Part shown: positions 1 to 8,537 of the stretch, one piece after another
Layout of the letters: each line of letters opens with the position of its first letter
Numbering within the stretch: the first letter of the stretch is position 1
DNA from: an uncultured Pseudomonadota bacterium
GTDB lineage: Bacteria > Pseudomonadota > Gammaproteobacteria > Steroidobacterales > Steroidobacteraceae
Length of the DNA: 64,000 nt
Assembly (NCBI GenBank): GCA_903884235.1
Contig: CAISEB010000020.1
Span: 1-64,000, forward strand
Direction of reading: 5' to 3'
Translations under genes and position numbers: made by a program
Notes under the pieces: model-generated
What the model saw: only the letters and a program-made list of their open reading frames with translations
What the model was told of the DNA's origin: nothing
The model's database searches: none

Positions 1-288
1 ATCCGAAAACAGAACACTCTGTCGCGTGCTATCGTCATCCATGCAAAGGCCTTTGTTGTGCGGGGAAACACTTGTGGTAAAGCGTTTCTAGCACGATCGA
101 GGCCTTTGCGCTTCCTCAACTCATGAATTATTCAGGCTAGAGGGGCCGATGGACGGACGCGGCTCACGCCCTTCCGACCCGACTCGCGCAGCTTAGCCGC
201 TCGCGCCGTCAATCCGCCAAGCCATTGATTGGGCTGGCCTGGCACTCGTCCGGCGAGCGACGAGTCGCTATCCTACGAGGGGGCGACG
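1..288. other. Left-edge non-coding stretch
   Basis: No convincing gene is visible before the thioesterase. The first 130 bases are clearly richer in A+T than the rest of the window, as expected for a promoter region. They contain a perfect 12-base palindrome at 44-55 and a second copy of its right part (AGGCCTTTG) at 100-108. Whether this is the upstream region of the thioesterase or the tail of a gene lying to the left cannot be decided here. Confidence 0.4.
44..55. repeat. 12-bp perfect palindrome CAAAGGCCTTTG
   Basis: CAAAGGCCTTTG is its own reverse complement. Part of it (AGGCCTTTG) recurs at 100-108. It lies in the only AT-rich stretch at the window edge, so it could be a protein-binding site, but no regulator can be assigned. 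Confidence 0.3.
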
Positions 289-792
289 GTGCCGCCGCCG
301 GCCGCCCGCCACGGAGCCGCAACCAGACCCGACAGGACTCAGGACTTGGCATCAGAGACCTTCTACGCCGCCACGGTCGAAGCCAGTTGGCTCGACTCGC
401 TCGACCACGTCAACTTCCTCGAATACCAGCGCGCGGCGGACAAGGCCACGGATGGGTTCTGGATCGCGGTCGGAGGCGAGATGGCGGCGGCCGGCCGAAG
501 TACGCTCTCGATCGTCATCGTCGAGACGCACGCCCGGTACCTACGGGAACTGCGCCTCGGGGACGCCATCGAGATCCGGACGCGGATCATTTCCTTCGAT
601 CGCCGGAGGATCCACCTCGAGCACACGCTGCTGCGGGGTGAGGACGTGTCCTGCGTGATCGGTGTCCTCGGTCTCGCGTTCGACATCGTGGCACGTACCG
701 CGAGCCACTGGCCGGAGCCGATGCTGCTCGCATTCGCGGCGCGCTGCGAGCAGCCTCGGGTCGAACGCGTCGGCGCCCTGATCCCGGGTTGA
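289..792 (+). CDS. Acyl-CoA thioesterase, 4HBT hotdog family
   Basis: Predicted hotdog-fold thioesterase that hydrolyses an acyl-CoA to the free acid and CoA. The family signature is the D-x-x-D-H-V-N-F-x-x-Y segment near residues 36-46, followed by the long central helix and the strands of a single hotdog domain. The frame stays open from a TTG at 229, but I prefer the GTG at 289: a GAGGGGG Shine-Dalgarno sits 5 bases upstream and it gives 167 residues, normal for the family. The N-terminal 20 residues are still poorly conserved-looking, so a TTG at 346 is another possible start. It faces the acyl-CoA racemase gene that follows, so it is not in that operon although acyl-CoA chemistry is shared. 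The substrate is unknown; thioesterases of this type also occur in carnitine and betaine pathways. Confidence 0.75.
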   Translation: MPPPAARHGAATRPDRTQDLASETFYAATVEASWLDSLDHVNFLEYQRAADKATDGFWIAVGGEMAAAGRSTLSIVIVETHARYLRELRLGDAIEIRTRIISFDRRRIHLEHTLLRGEDVSCVIGVLGLAFDIVARTASHWPEPMLLAFAARCEQPRVERVGALIPG

Positions 793-834
793 AGCAAGTT
801 CCTCGCGACGGCACGATCCGGCGCCGGATCCCGT

Positions 835-2040
835 TCAGCTGTCCTTCGTGGCTACGGCCCGGGCGGCGACCAGCACGCCGATCTCCTCTTCGGAATACCC
901 GAGCTCGGCGAGCACGGCTGCCGTGTGCTCCCCGATTTCCGGCGCCGGCACCGGGGCGGCTGGCCGGCTGCGGCTGAAGCGCGGCGTCGGCGCATTCTGG
1001 AGCTGCCCGCCGACGCTGACGTAGGTACCGCGCCCGAGATGGTGCGGATGCTGCTGCGCCTCGGCGATGCTGAGCACCGGCGTCACGCACGCGTCCGTCC
1101 CCTCGAACAGCGCGAGGACCTCCGCCTGCGTTCGCGCCGCGAACGCAGTGGCGACGCGTGGCTTCAAGCGCGGCCAGATCTCCTCGATCAGCTCGTCATA
1201 GCGCGCGCCGTCCATCCTGAACTCGCCCGCCTGGAATTCCGCATAGTCGAGGCCGAGTCGTTCGAGCAGGACGCGGTGGAACTGCGGCTCCAGCGCGCCG
1301 ACCGCGACCCAGCGGCCGTCGCTCGTTCGGTAGGTGTCGTAGCAGTGCGAGCGACCGGACAGCCAGTTCACGCCGGGGGCATCCCGCCACAGGCCCGCGG
1401 CCATCTGCCCCAGCGCCATCGACAGGAACGACGTCGCCCCATCGACCATCGCCGCATCGACGACCTGGCCGCGCCCGGAGCGCTGCGACTCGATGTAGGC
1501 GCACAGGACGCCGAAGGCCATCAGCAGTCCGCCACCGCCGAAGTCCCCGACGACGTTGAGCGGCAGCACGGGCGTGCCGTCGGCCGTCCCGATCTGGTGC
1601 AGCAGGCCTGACATCGCGAGGTAGTTGATCTCGTGCCCGGCGGCCCGCGCCATCGGACCGGTCTGGCCGTAGCCCGTCAGTCGCGCGTAGACGAGCCTCG
1701 GGTTGGCCGCAAGGCAGGCGTCGGGACCGAACCCCAGCCGCTCCGCGACACCGGGTCGATGGGCCTCCACCAGCACGTCCGATCGCACGACGAGCTTCAT
1801 CAGGATCTCGACGGCGCGCGGGTCCTTGAGATCGAGTGCGATCGAGCGCCTGCTGCGCAGCTGCGGATCGTTCGGCGGGGACGCGAGCGGCCCGCCTGCC
1901 GGACGCTCGACGCGGATGATGTCGGCGCCCATGTCCGCGAGCATCATGCAGCCGTACGGCGCGGCGCCGATGCCTCCGATCTCGAGCACGCGGACACCGG
2001 CGAGCGGGCCGCGCGGGCGCTGATCCCATGGGGCGTTCAC
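835..2040 (-). CDS. mcr: Alpha-methylacyl-CoA racemase (CaiB/BaiF CoA-transferase family III)
   Basis: Probably epimerises (R)- and (S)-2-methylacyl-CoA esters so that an S-specific acyl-CoA dehydrogenase can act. The 401-residue protein carries the family III fold. Two catalytic residues of the racemase branch are visible: His136 in GHEINYLAMSG and Asp166 in VVGDFGGGG, matching His126/Asp156 of the mycobacterial racemase MCR. Translation starts at a GTG at 2040, five bases after the stop of the upstream acyl-CoA dehydrogenase, so it is the last gene of an icmF-acd-mcr operon. A true CoA-transferase role is less likely because the GHEINY block is racemase-like. Confidence 0.85.
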   Translation of the reverse strand: MNAPWDQRPRGPLAGVRVLEIGGIGAAPYGCMMLADMGADIIRVERPAGGPLASPPNDPQLRSRRSIALDLKDPRAVEILMKLVVRSDVLVEAHRPGVAERLGFGPDACLAANPRLVYARLTGYGQTGPMARAAGHEINYLAMSGLLHQIGTADGTPVLPLNVVGDFGGGGLLMAFGVLCAYIESQRSGRGQVVDAAMVDGATSFLSMALGQMAAGLWRDAPGVNWLSGRSHCYDTYRTSDGRWVAVGALEPQFHRVLLERLGLDYAEFQAGEFRMDGARYDELIEEIWPRLKPRVATAFAARTQAEVLALFEGTDACVTPVLSIAEAQQHPHHLGRGTYVSVGGQLQNAPTPRFSRSRPAAPVPAPEIGEHTAAVLAELGYSEEEIGVLVAARAVATKDS

Positions 2041-2045
2041 GTCCG

Positions 2046-3809
2046 TCAGGCGATCTCGGCCTCGACGACGCTGTCGCCACCCGCCGCGACGATGCGGCCG
2101 AGGCCGAGCGCCTGCGGCAGGATATTCGCGGCATAGAACTCGCAGTCGCGGCGCTTGCCCGCGGCGAACTCGGCATCCTCCTGACCGTCACGGGATGCGA
2201 GCGCATGCGACTTGGCCAGCATCCAGCCGCCGATGACGATGCCGGCGAGATGCAGGTACGGAACGGCGACCGCCTGCAGGTGCTGGGCACCGCGTCGACC
2301 CGCCTCGAGGACTGCGCCGGTCGCATGCTCGAGCAGGTCGACGCCCTCGAGCGCCCGCGTCGCCACCTGCTCGGACGCCCCGCCCGTGAGGCCGCTGAGT
2401 TCAGCGCGCATGTCCGCGAGCAGCGCGAGCATCGCGCGACCCTCGTCCCGACTGACCTTCCGGCCGACGAGGTCGATCGCCTGGATCCCGGTCGTGCCCT
2501 CGTAGATCGTCGTGATGCGCACGTCGCGCAGGTACTGCGCTGCGCCCGTTTCCTCGACGAAGCCCATGCCGCCGTGCACCTGGACGCCGAGGGACGCCAG
2601 CGTGTTGCCGTTCTCGGTCGCCCAGCCCTTCGCGATCGGGATCAGCAGGTCGCCCCGGGCCTGTGCCCGCGCGGCCGCAGCGGGATCGGCTTCGTGCCGC
2701 GCGAGGTCGAGTTGCAGCGCCGTGTACATCGTGAGCGCGCGCGCGGCCGAGATCGTCGAACGCATCGTCAGCAGCATGCGCTTGACGTCGGCGTGGCCAT
2801 TGATGGTGCCCGGCGCGCCCTCGCGCAGGCCGGCAGGTCGGCCCTGCACGCGCGTCCGCGCCCACTCCGCCGCCTGCTGGTAGGCACGCTCGGCGATCGA
2901 GTATCCCTCGAGCGCAACACCGAGGCGCGCGGCATTCATCATGATGAACATGTACTCGAGGCCGCGATTCGCTTCGCCGACGAGATAACCCACGGCACCC
3001 GGGCCACTGCCGTACGTCATCACGCATGTGGGGCTGCCGTGGATGCCGAGCTTGCGCTCGATCGCGGAGCAGCGCACATCGTTGCGCTCGCTGGGCGCAC
3101 CGCTCGCATCCGGGATGAACTTGGGCACGATGAACATCGAAATGCCCTTGACGCCCGCCGGCGCACCATCGATGCGCGCAAGCACGAGGTGCACGATGTT
3201 CTCGGTGTAGTCGTGATCCCCGTAGGTGATGAAGATCTTCTCGCCGAAGACCCGGAAGTGCTGCCCGTCCGGTTTCGCCCGCGTGCGCACGAGGCCAAGG
3301 TCGCTGCCTGCCTGCGACTCGGTGAGGTTCATCGTGCCGGTCCACTCGCCGGCCACCATCTTCGGCAGGAACGTCGCCTTGAGTTCGTCGCTGCCGCTGT
3401 GGCTGATCGCCTCGACGGCACCCCGCGTCAGCAGCGGGCAGAGCTTGAATGCGAGGCTCGCGGAGGTCCACATTTCCTCGACCGCGGTCGTCAGCAGTGT
3501 CGGCGCCCCCTGCCCGCCGTGCTCGGCGGGCGCGGCGAGGGTGCTCCAGCCCGCCTCGATGAACTTCGCGTACGCCGCCTTGAACTCCGGCGGTGCCAGC
3601 ACGCCGTCCGGCGTCCACTTCGCGCCAGCCCGGTCACCGGGTACGTTCACGGGCGAAATGACCTTCTCGGCGAACTGGGCTGCCTCCTCGAGCACCGAGT
3701 CGGCGTACTCCAGAGAGTAATCCTCGAGGCCCGGGCGACCCACGAGTGCCGAGTCACCAATGAGCTGGTGCAGTGCGAAGCGGATTTCCTTGAGAGGCGC
3801 GCGATACAT
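2046..3809 (-). CDS. Acyl-CoA dehydrogenase (about 590-residue class)
   Basis: FAD enzyme that introduces a 2,3-double bond into an acyl-CoA and passes electrons to ETF. The 587 residues have the N-terminal extension, the helical, middle and C-terminal dehydrogenase domains and the extra C-terminal segment of the long bacterial class. The NLTESQAGSD block (161-170) is the FAD/substrate motif. Glu437 in YEGTTGIQA is the expected catalytic base, and VHGGMGF (411-417) is a typical C-terminal block. The gene starts 27 bases after the icmF stop and ends five bases before the racemase start, indicating co-transcription. Chain length or branching specificity cannot be read from the sequence; the context argues for a short branched acyl-CoA. 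Confidence 0.92.
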   Translation of the reverse strand: MYRAPLKEIRFALHQLIGDSALVGRPGLEDYSLEYADSVLEEAAQFAEKVISPVNVPGDRAGAKWTPDGVLAPPEFKAAYAKFIEAGWSTLAAPAEHGGQGAPTLLTTAVEEMWTSASLAFKLCPLLTRGAVEAISHSGSDELKATFLPKMVAGEWTGTMNLTESQAGSDLGLVRTRAKPDGQHFRVFGEKIFITYGDHDYTENIVHLVLARIDGAPAGVKGISMFIVPKFIPDASGAPSERNDVRCSAIERKLGIHGSPTCVMTYGSGPGAVGYLVGEANRGLEYMFIMMNAARLGVALEGYSIAERAYQQAAEWARTRVQGRPAGLREGAPGTINGHADVKRMLLTMRSTISAARALTMYTALQLDLARHEADPAAAARAQARGDLLIPIAKGWATENGNTLASLGVQVHGGMGFVEETGAAQYLRDVRITTIYEGTTGIQAIDLVGRKVSRDEGRAMLALLADMRAELSGLTGGASEQVATRALEGVDLLEHATGAVLEAGRRGAQHLQAVAVPYLHLAGIVIGGWMLAKSHALASRDGQEDAEFAAGKRRDCEFYAANILPQALGLGRIVAAGGDSVVEAEIA

Positions 3810-3836
3810 GGCGATTCCCCTGGTCGATTCCTGGCG

Positions 3837-6800
3837 TTACATGCTGCGGCGATATTCGCCGCCAACGTCGTAGAGCCCGTGGCTCAACTGCCCGAGCGAG
3901 TAGAACTTCACCGCTTCCAGCAGGCTCTCGAACACGTTGCGCCTCGCCCTTGCGGTCGCCTGCAGCGTGGCGAGTGCGTCCGCGGCGCGGCCGTTGCGTG
4001 CGACCTGGAACGACTGCACGTTGCGGATCTGCTGCTGCTTCTCGTCTTCCGTGGAACGGATCAGCTCGATGGTCGTCGTGATCTCGCCGGCGTGGTCCTT
4101 GGGAAGGAACGTGTTCACGCCGATCAGCGGCAGTGATCCGTCGAACTTCTTGTGCTCGTAGTACAGGCTCTCGTCCTGGATCTTGCCACGCTGGTACATC
4201 GTGTCCATCGCGCCGAGCACGCCACCGCGCTCGGAGATTGCCTCGAACTCCTTGTACACGGCCTCCTCGACGAGGTCGGTCAGCTGGTCGACGATGAAGC
4301 TGCCCTGCCAGGCGTTCTCGCAGAAGTTCAGGCCGAACTCCCGGTTGATGATCAGCTGGATGGCCACAGCACGGCGCACCGACTCCTCGGTCGGGGTCGT
4401 GATCGCCTCGTCGTACGCGTTCGTGTGCAGCGAATTGCAGTTGTCGAGCAGCGCATAGAGCGCCTGCAGCGTCGTGCGGATGTCGTTGAACTGGATCTCC
4501 TGGGCGTGCAGCGATCGGCCGGACGTCTGGATGTGGTACTTCATCATCTGGCTGCGCGCACTCGCACCGTAGCGCTCCTTCATCGCCCGCGCCCAGATCC
4601 GCCGCGCCACGCGGCCGATGACGGTGTACTCCGGGTCCATCCCGTTCGAGAAGAAGAACGACAGGTTCGGCGCGAAGTCATCGATCTTCATGCCGCGCGC
4701 GAGGTAGTACTCGACGATCGTGAAGCCGTTCGAGAGGGTGAATGCGAGCTGCGAGATCGGGTTCGCACCGGCCTCCGCGATGTGGTATCCGCTGATCGAA
4801 ACCGAGTAGAAGTTCCGGACCTTGCGATCCACGAAAGACTGCTGCACGTCGCCCATCATCCTGAGCGCGAACTCGGTCGAGAAGATGCAGGTATTCTGCG
4901 CCTGGTCCTCCTTGAAGATGTCCGCCTGCACGGTGCCGCGCACGACGGACATCGTTTCGCACTTGATCCTGGCGTACGTCTCGGCGTCGACGACGTCGTC
5001 GCCGGAGACCCCGAGCAGTCCGAGTCCGAGGCCATCGTGGCCGTCGGGAAGGGCGCCGTGGTAGCGGGGCCGCTCGCGACCGGCGTACATCGCCCCGATC
5101 ACCTTCTCCGCCGCCGCCCAGCGCGCCGCGTCCGCACGCAGGTGCCTCTCGACCTGCTGGTCGATCGCCGTGTTCATGAACATCGCGAGGATCATCGGCG
5201 CGGGACCGTTGATCGTCATCGAGACGGACGTCGTCGGGGAACACAGGTCGAAGCCGGAATACAGCTTCTTCATGTCATCCAGCGTCGCGATGCTGACGCC
5301 GGAGTTGCCGACCTTGCCGTAGATGTCGGGGCGGACTGCCGGATCCTCGCCGTACAGCGTCACCGAGTCGAAGGCCGTCGACAGGCGCGTCGCCCGCTGG
5401 CCATGGCTCAGGTAGTGGAAGCGCCGGTTGGTGCGCTCAGGCGTCCCCTCGCCCGCGAACATGCGGATCGGATCCTCGCCGGCACGGCGGTACGGGTAGA
5501 TGCCGGCCGTGTACGGATACGAGCCCGGGAGGTTCTCCTTGAGCAGGAACCTCAGCAGCTCGCCCCAGCTCTGGTAGTGCGGCGCGGCGACCTTCGGCAC
5601 CTTCTGGTGCGACAGCGTCTCGATGTAGTTCTCGCCGGTGACGGCCTTGCCGCGCACGTCGTAGCTGTAGGTCGCGTCGGTCACGGACTTCAGTCGCTCG
5701 GGCCAGCCGCGCAACAGCTCCAGGGACTCCGAGGGCAAGCTCGCGAGCGCGTCGTTGTACCGCTGGCGCAGCGTCAGCGTCGTGCGATCGCCATCCGAGG
5801 TCAGTGCCTCGCTCGGGTACGGGTCGAGCGCCTTCGGCAGGCGCGGGTCCCCGACCTCGCGCAGGGCCTCCCAGACGGACTGCGCACGGTTCGCCTGCTC
5901 GTCCTGTCGCTCGACGTCCGCGGCAACCTGGCGTGCGGATTCGGCGATCTCGGCGAGGTAGCGGACCCGGTTGCCCGGGATCAGCACGGTCTCGCGCGGC
6001 TCGCGGATCGTCGTGTCGACGTCCGGCGTCCAGCGCTCGGCGTTCAGGTTCAACTTCTTGCGCAGCAGGCGGCAGAGGTTCGCGAACATCCAGGTCACGC
6101 CCGGATCATTGAACTGGCTTGCGATCGTCGGGTAGACCGGAACGTCGTCGTCCTTGAGGTCGAACTTCGTGTGATTCCGGCGCCACTGCTTGCGCACGTC
6201 GCGCAGCGCGTCCTGCGCGCCGCGGCGATCGTACTTGTTGAGCACGACGAGGTCCGCGAAGTCGATCATGTCGATCTTCTCGAGCTGGCTCGCAGCGCCG
6301 TAGTCCGAGGTCATCACGTAGATCGGGAAATCCACGAGGTCGACGATCTCGGAATCCGACTGGCCGATGCCGGCGGTCTCGACGATGACGAGATCGTAGC
6401 CCTGCCCCTTCAGGCAGAGGATGCAGTCCTTCAGCACGGCGTTGGTCGCTGCGTGCTGGCGGCGCGTCGCGAGCGAGCGCATGAACATCCGCGGCGAGCG
6501 CAGCGAGTTCATCCGGATCCGGTCACCAAGCAGGGCGCCGCCGCTGCGGCGACGGGTCGGATCGACGGCCAGCACGGCGATGCGTATCGCGGGGAAGGCG
6601 CCGAGGAATCGCAGCACGAGCTCGTCGACAACCGACGACTTGCCGGCACCACCCGTGCCGGTGAGCCCGATCACCGGCGTCTGCTTGCCGGCGAGCTCCC
6701 AGCGCTTGCGCAACGTCGCGAGCTCGGCCTCCGGGATCGCCCCCTCCTCGACGGCCGACAGCAGCCGACCGATCGACAGCTCGTCATCGAGCTGCACCTG

Positions 6801-7292
6801 CGTCGGCACGACGGTCGGTGTGCGCCGGTCGACCGCGCGCTTCATCAGGTCCTCGATCATCCCGACGAGCCCGAGGTGCGCACCGTCGTTGGGGTGGTAG
6901 ATCCGCTCGACGCCATAGGCCTGCAGCTCGGCGATCTCCTCGGGGGTGATCGTGCCGCCGCCGCCGCCGAATACCGCGACGTGGCCGGCGCCGCGCTCGC
7001 GCAGCATGTCCACCATGTAGCGGAAGAACTCGAGGTGGCCGCCCTGGTACGAGGACAGCGCGATCGCATCCGCATCTTCCTGCAGTGCCGCCCGGACGAT
7101 GTCCTCGACCGAGCGGTTGTGGCCGAGGTGGATGACTTCGCCACCTTGCGCCTGGATCAGCCGGCGCATCACGTTGATGGCGGCGTCATGGCCGTCGAAC
7201 AGCGACGCGGCCGACACGAAGCGGAGCGGCGTGCCGTCCGGCCGGGCCCCGGCATCGAGGTGGGACTGTCTTCCGTGCGCAGGGGTGGCCAT
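3837..7292 (-). CDS. icmF: Fused isobutyryl-CoA mutase IcmF with G-protein chaperone
   Basis: Adenosylcobalamin enzyme interconverting butyryl- and isobutyryl-CoA; family members also isomerise isovaleryl- and pivalyl-CoA. Domain order is the IcmF hallmark: B12-binding domain (about 25-155, DGHDAAI at 33-39 with the cobalt-ligating His35), MeaI-type GTPase (about 205-420, P-loop GTGGAGKS 212-219, NKYD 352-355), linker, and mutase TIM barrel (about 570-1120). Phe612 in RMFAGEG and Gln799 in DQAQNT are the isobutyryl-type pair where methylmalonyl-CoA mutase has Tyr and Arg. The frame is open to 7868, but the ATG at 7292 has a CAGGAG site six bases upstream and gives 1151 residues, the normal size. 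First gene of the operon, divergent from an AraC-type regulator. Confidence 0.95.
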   Translation of the reverse strand: MATPAHGRQSHLDAGARPDGTPLRFVSAASLFDGHDAAINVMRRLIQAQGGEVIHLGHNRSVEDIVRAALQEDADAIALSSYQGGHLEFFRYMVDMLRERGAGHVAVFGGGGGTITPEEIAELQAYGVERIYHPNDGAHLGLVGMIEDLMKRAVDRRTPTVVPTQVQLDDELSIGRLLSAVEEGAIPEAELATLRKRWELAGKQTPVIGLTGTGGAGKSSVVDELVLRFLGAFPAIRIAVLAVDPTRRRSGGALLGDRIRMNSLRSPRMFMRSLATRRQHAATNAVLKDCILCLKGQGYDLVIVETAGIGQSDSEIVDLVDFPIYVMTSDYGAASQLEKIDMIDFADLVVLNKYDRRGAQDALRDVRKQWRRNHTKFDLKDDDVPVYPTIASQFNDPGVTWMFANLCRLLRKKLNLNAERWTPDVDTTIREPRETVLIPGNRVRYLAEIAESARQVAADVERQDEQANRAQSVWEALREVGDPRLPKALDPYPSEALTSDGDRTTLTLRQRYNDALASLPSESLELLRGWPERLKSVTDATYSYDVRGKAVTGENYIETLSHQKVPKVAAPHYQSWGELLRFLLKENLPGSYPYTAGIYPYRRAGEDPIRMFAGEGTPERTNRRFHYLSHGQRATRLSTAFDSVTLYGEDPAVRPDIYGKVGNSGVSIATLDDMKKLYSGFDLCSPTTSVSMTINGPAPMILAMFMNTAIDQQVERHLRADAARWAAAEKVIGAMYAGRERPRYHGALPDGHDGLGLGLLGVSGDDVVDAETYARIKCETMSVVRGTVQADIFKEDQAQNTCIFSTEFALRMMGDVQQSFVDRKVRNFYSVSISGYHIAEAGANPISQLAFTLSNGFTIVEYYLARGMKIDDFAPNLSFFFSNGMDPEYTVIGRVARRIWARAMKERYGASARSQMMKYHIQTSGRSLHAQEIQFNDIRTTLQALYALLDNCNSLHTNAYDEAITTPTEESVRRAVAIQLIINREFGLNFCENAWQGSFIVDQLTDLVEEAVYKEFEAISERGGVLGAMDTMYQRGKIQDESLYYEHKKFDGSLPLIGVNTFLPKDHAGEITTTIELIRSTEDEKQQQIRNVQSFQVARNGRAADALATLQATARARRNVFESLLEAVKFYSLGQLSHGLYDVGGEYRRSM

Positions 7293-7415
7293 CGATGACT
7301 CCTGGGGCGAACGTGATCCGGCTCGCACCTGACCCGGATGGCGCCTTGGGCGGCCGGGGTCGGCTCCGAAACCGGAGTAAGATCCGTAATATAGACAAGG
7401 AGCGCCGGGTTTCCG

Positions 7416-8537
7416 GTGTCCTTTCCGCTCAGTATGCGTGATCCGAAAAGCCATGCCTCGGCGGCCACGCCGCCTGCCTCCCGCAGCCGATACCGGCCGA
7501 GCGCCGAAAAGGGCACGATCTCGATCCAGTTCGTCCGCGCGGTCGTCGAGGCCGTGAAGACCCGGGGGCTCGAGGCGGACTCTCTCCTGCGCGCAGCGGG
7601 CATCTCCCCGGAACTCCTCGATGTGCCGCGGGCCCGGGTTTCGCCCGCCCATTACTCGGCGCTCTGGCGCCTCGTGATCGAGCGGCTGGATGACGAGTTC
7701 TTCGGCCAGGACTCCCGGCGGATGAAGGCCGGGAGCTTTGCGCTGATGGTGCGCTCGGTGGTGCACTGCACCACGCTGCGCGCGGCACTCGACCGCGCGA
7801 GCCGATTCATGTCCGTGTTCCTCGACGACCTGTCGGTGGCCGTCGACGAGCGCGACGGCGAGGCGCACCTGGTCCTGCGGTCAAGACCCGGATCGGGTCC
7901 GACCAGGGTATTCGCGCACGAGACGCTGCTCGTCATGACCTATGGGCTCGCCTGCTGGCTCGTCGGCCGGCGGATCAACGTGATCGCGGCGAGCTTCGCC
8001 TATCCAGCGCCCACACACGCCGGCGAATATCCGGCTCTGTTCAGTGCGACGCTGCGCTTCGGCGAACCGACAACCTGCCTCATCATGGACGCGGCCGTGC
8101 TCGACCTCCCTGTCGTGCAGAGCGAACGCAGTGCGAAGGACTTCCTGCGCATTGCGCCGGAGAACATCCTGCTCCGCTACAAGAACACGCAGAGCCTGTC
8201 TGCACGGATCCGCCGACGGCTGCGACAGGCCTTGCCGAACGACCTTCCGGAACTCGAGACCATGGCTCGGGAGATCGGCACGGCCCCGGCCACGCTGCGT
8301 CGCCGGCTGAAGGCCGAAGGCGAGTCGTACCAGGCGATCAAGGACGAAGTGCGTCGCGACCTCGCGATCACGTATCTCAGCACCACGGACAAGAGCATCC
8401 GGGACATCGCGCTGGAGCTCGGGTTCCTGGAGCCGAGTGCGTTCCACCGTGCATTCCGGAAGTGGGCCCACACCTCGCCTGGCGCCTACCGGCGCGCCGA
8501 CAGTACCCAGCCAGGCGCAGGACGCCGACGGACCTGA
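7416..8537 (+). CDS. AraC-family transcriptional regulator with arabinose_bd-like N-domain
   Basis: Predicted activator of the OruR/ArgR-type AraC subgroup. Residues about 35-220 form the long N-terminal ligand domain of this group; the C-terminal 100 residues hold two helix-turn-helix motifs (METARE-type first HTH around 278-300, SIRDIALELGFLEPSAFHRAF second HTH around 330-350). The GTG at 7416 has AAGGAG 13 bases upstream, a little far; an ATG at 7434 is the alternative start. The gene is transcribed away from icmF across a 123-base gap, so control of the icmF operon by an acyl-CoA or organic-acid ligand is the natural inference. Its stop codon directly abuts that of the convergent HMG-CoA lyase gene. 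Confidence 0.88.
   Translation: MSFPLSMRDPKSHASAATPPASRSRYRPSAEKGTISIQFVRAVVEAVKTRGLEADSLLRAAGISPELLDVPRARVSPAHYSALWRLVIERLDDEFFGQDSRRMKAGSFALMVRSVVHCTTLRAALDRASRFMSVFLDDLSVAVDERDGEAHLVLRSRPGSGPTRVFAHETLLVMTYGLACWLVGRRINVIAASFAYPAPTHAGEYPALFSATLRFGEPTTCLIMDAAVLDLPVVQSERSAKDFLRIAPENILLRYKNTQSLSARIRRRLRQALPNDLPELETMAREIGTAPATLRRRLKAEGESYQAIKDEVRRDLAITYLSTTDKSIRDIALELGFLEPSAFHRAFRKWAHTSPGAYRRADSTQPGAGRRRT

Noticed and set aside
2028-7298. Long open frames of 702 and 1048 codons on the plus strand, opposite the acyl-CoA dehydrogenase and icmF genes
   Set aside because: They lie exactly antisense to genes with clear domains, translate to Arg/Ala/Asp-rich low-complexity protein without motifs, and are expected in GC-rich DNA.
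7293-7868. N-terminal extension of IcmF to a start at 7868
   Set aside because: It overlaps the divergent AraC-type gene, its translation is low complexity, and ATG 7292 has an ideal ribosome site and the family N-terminus.
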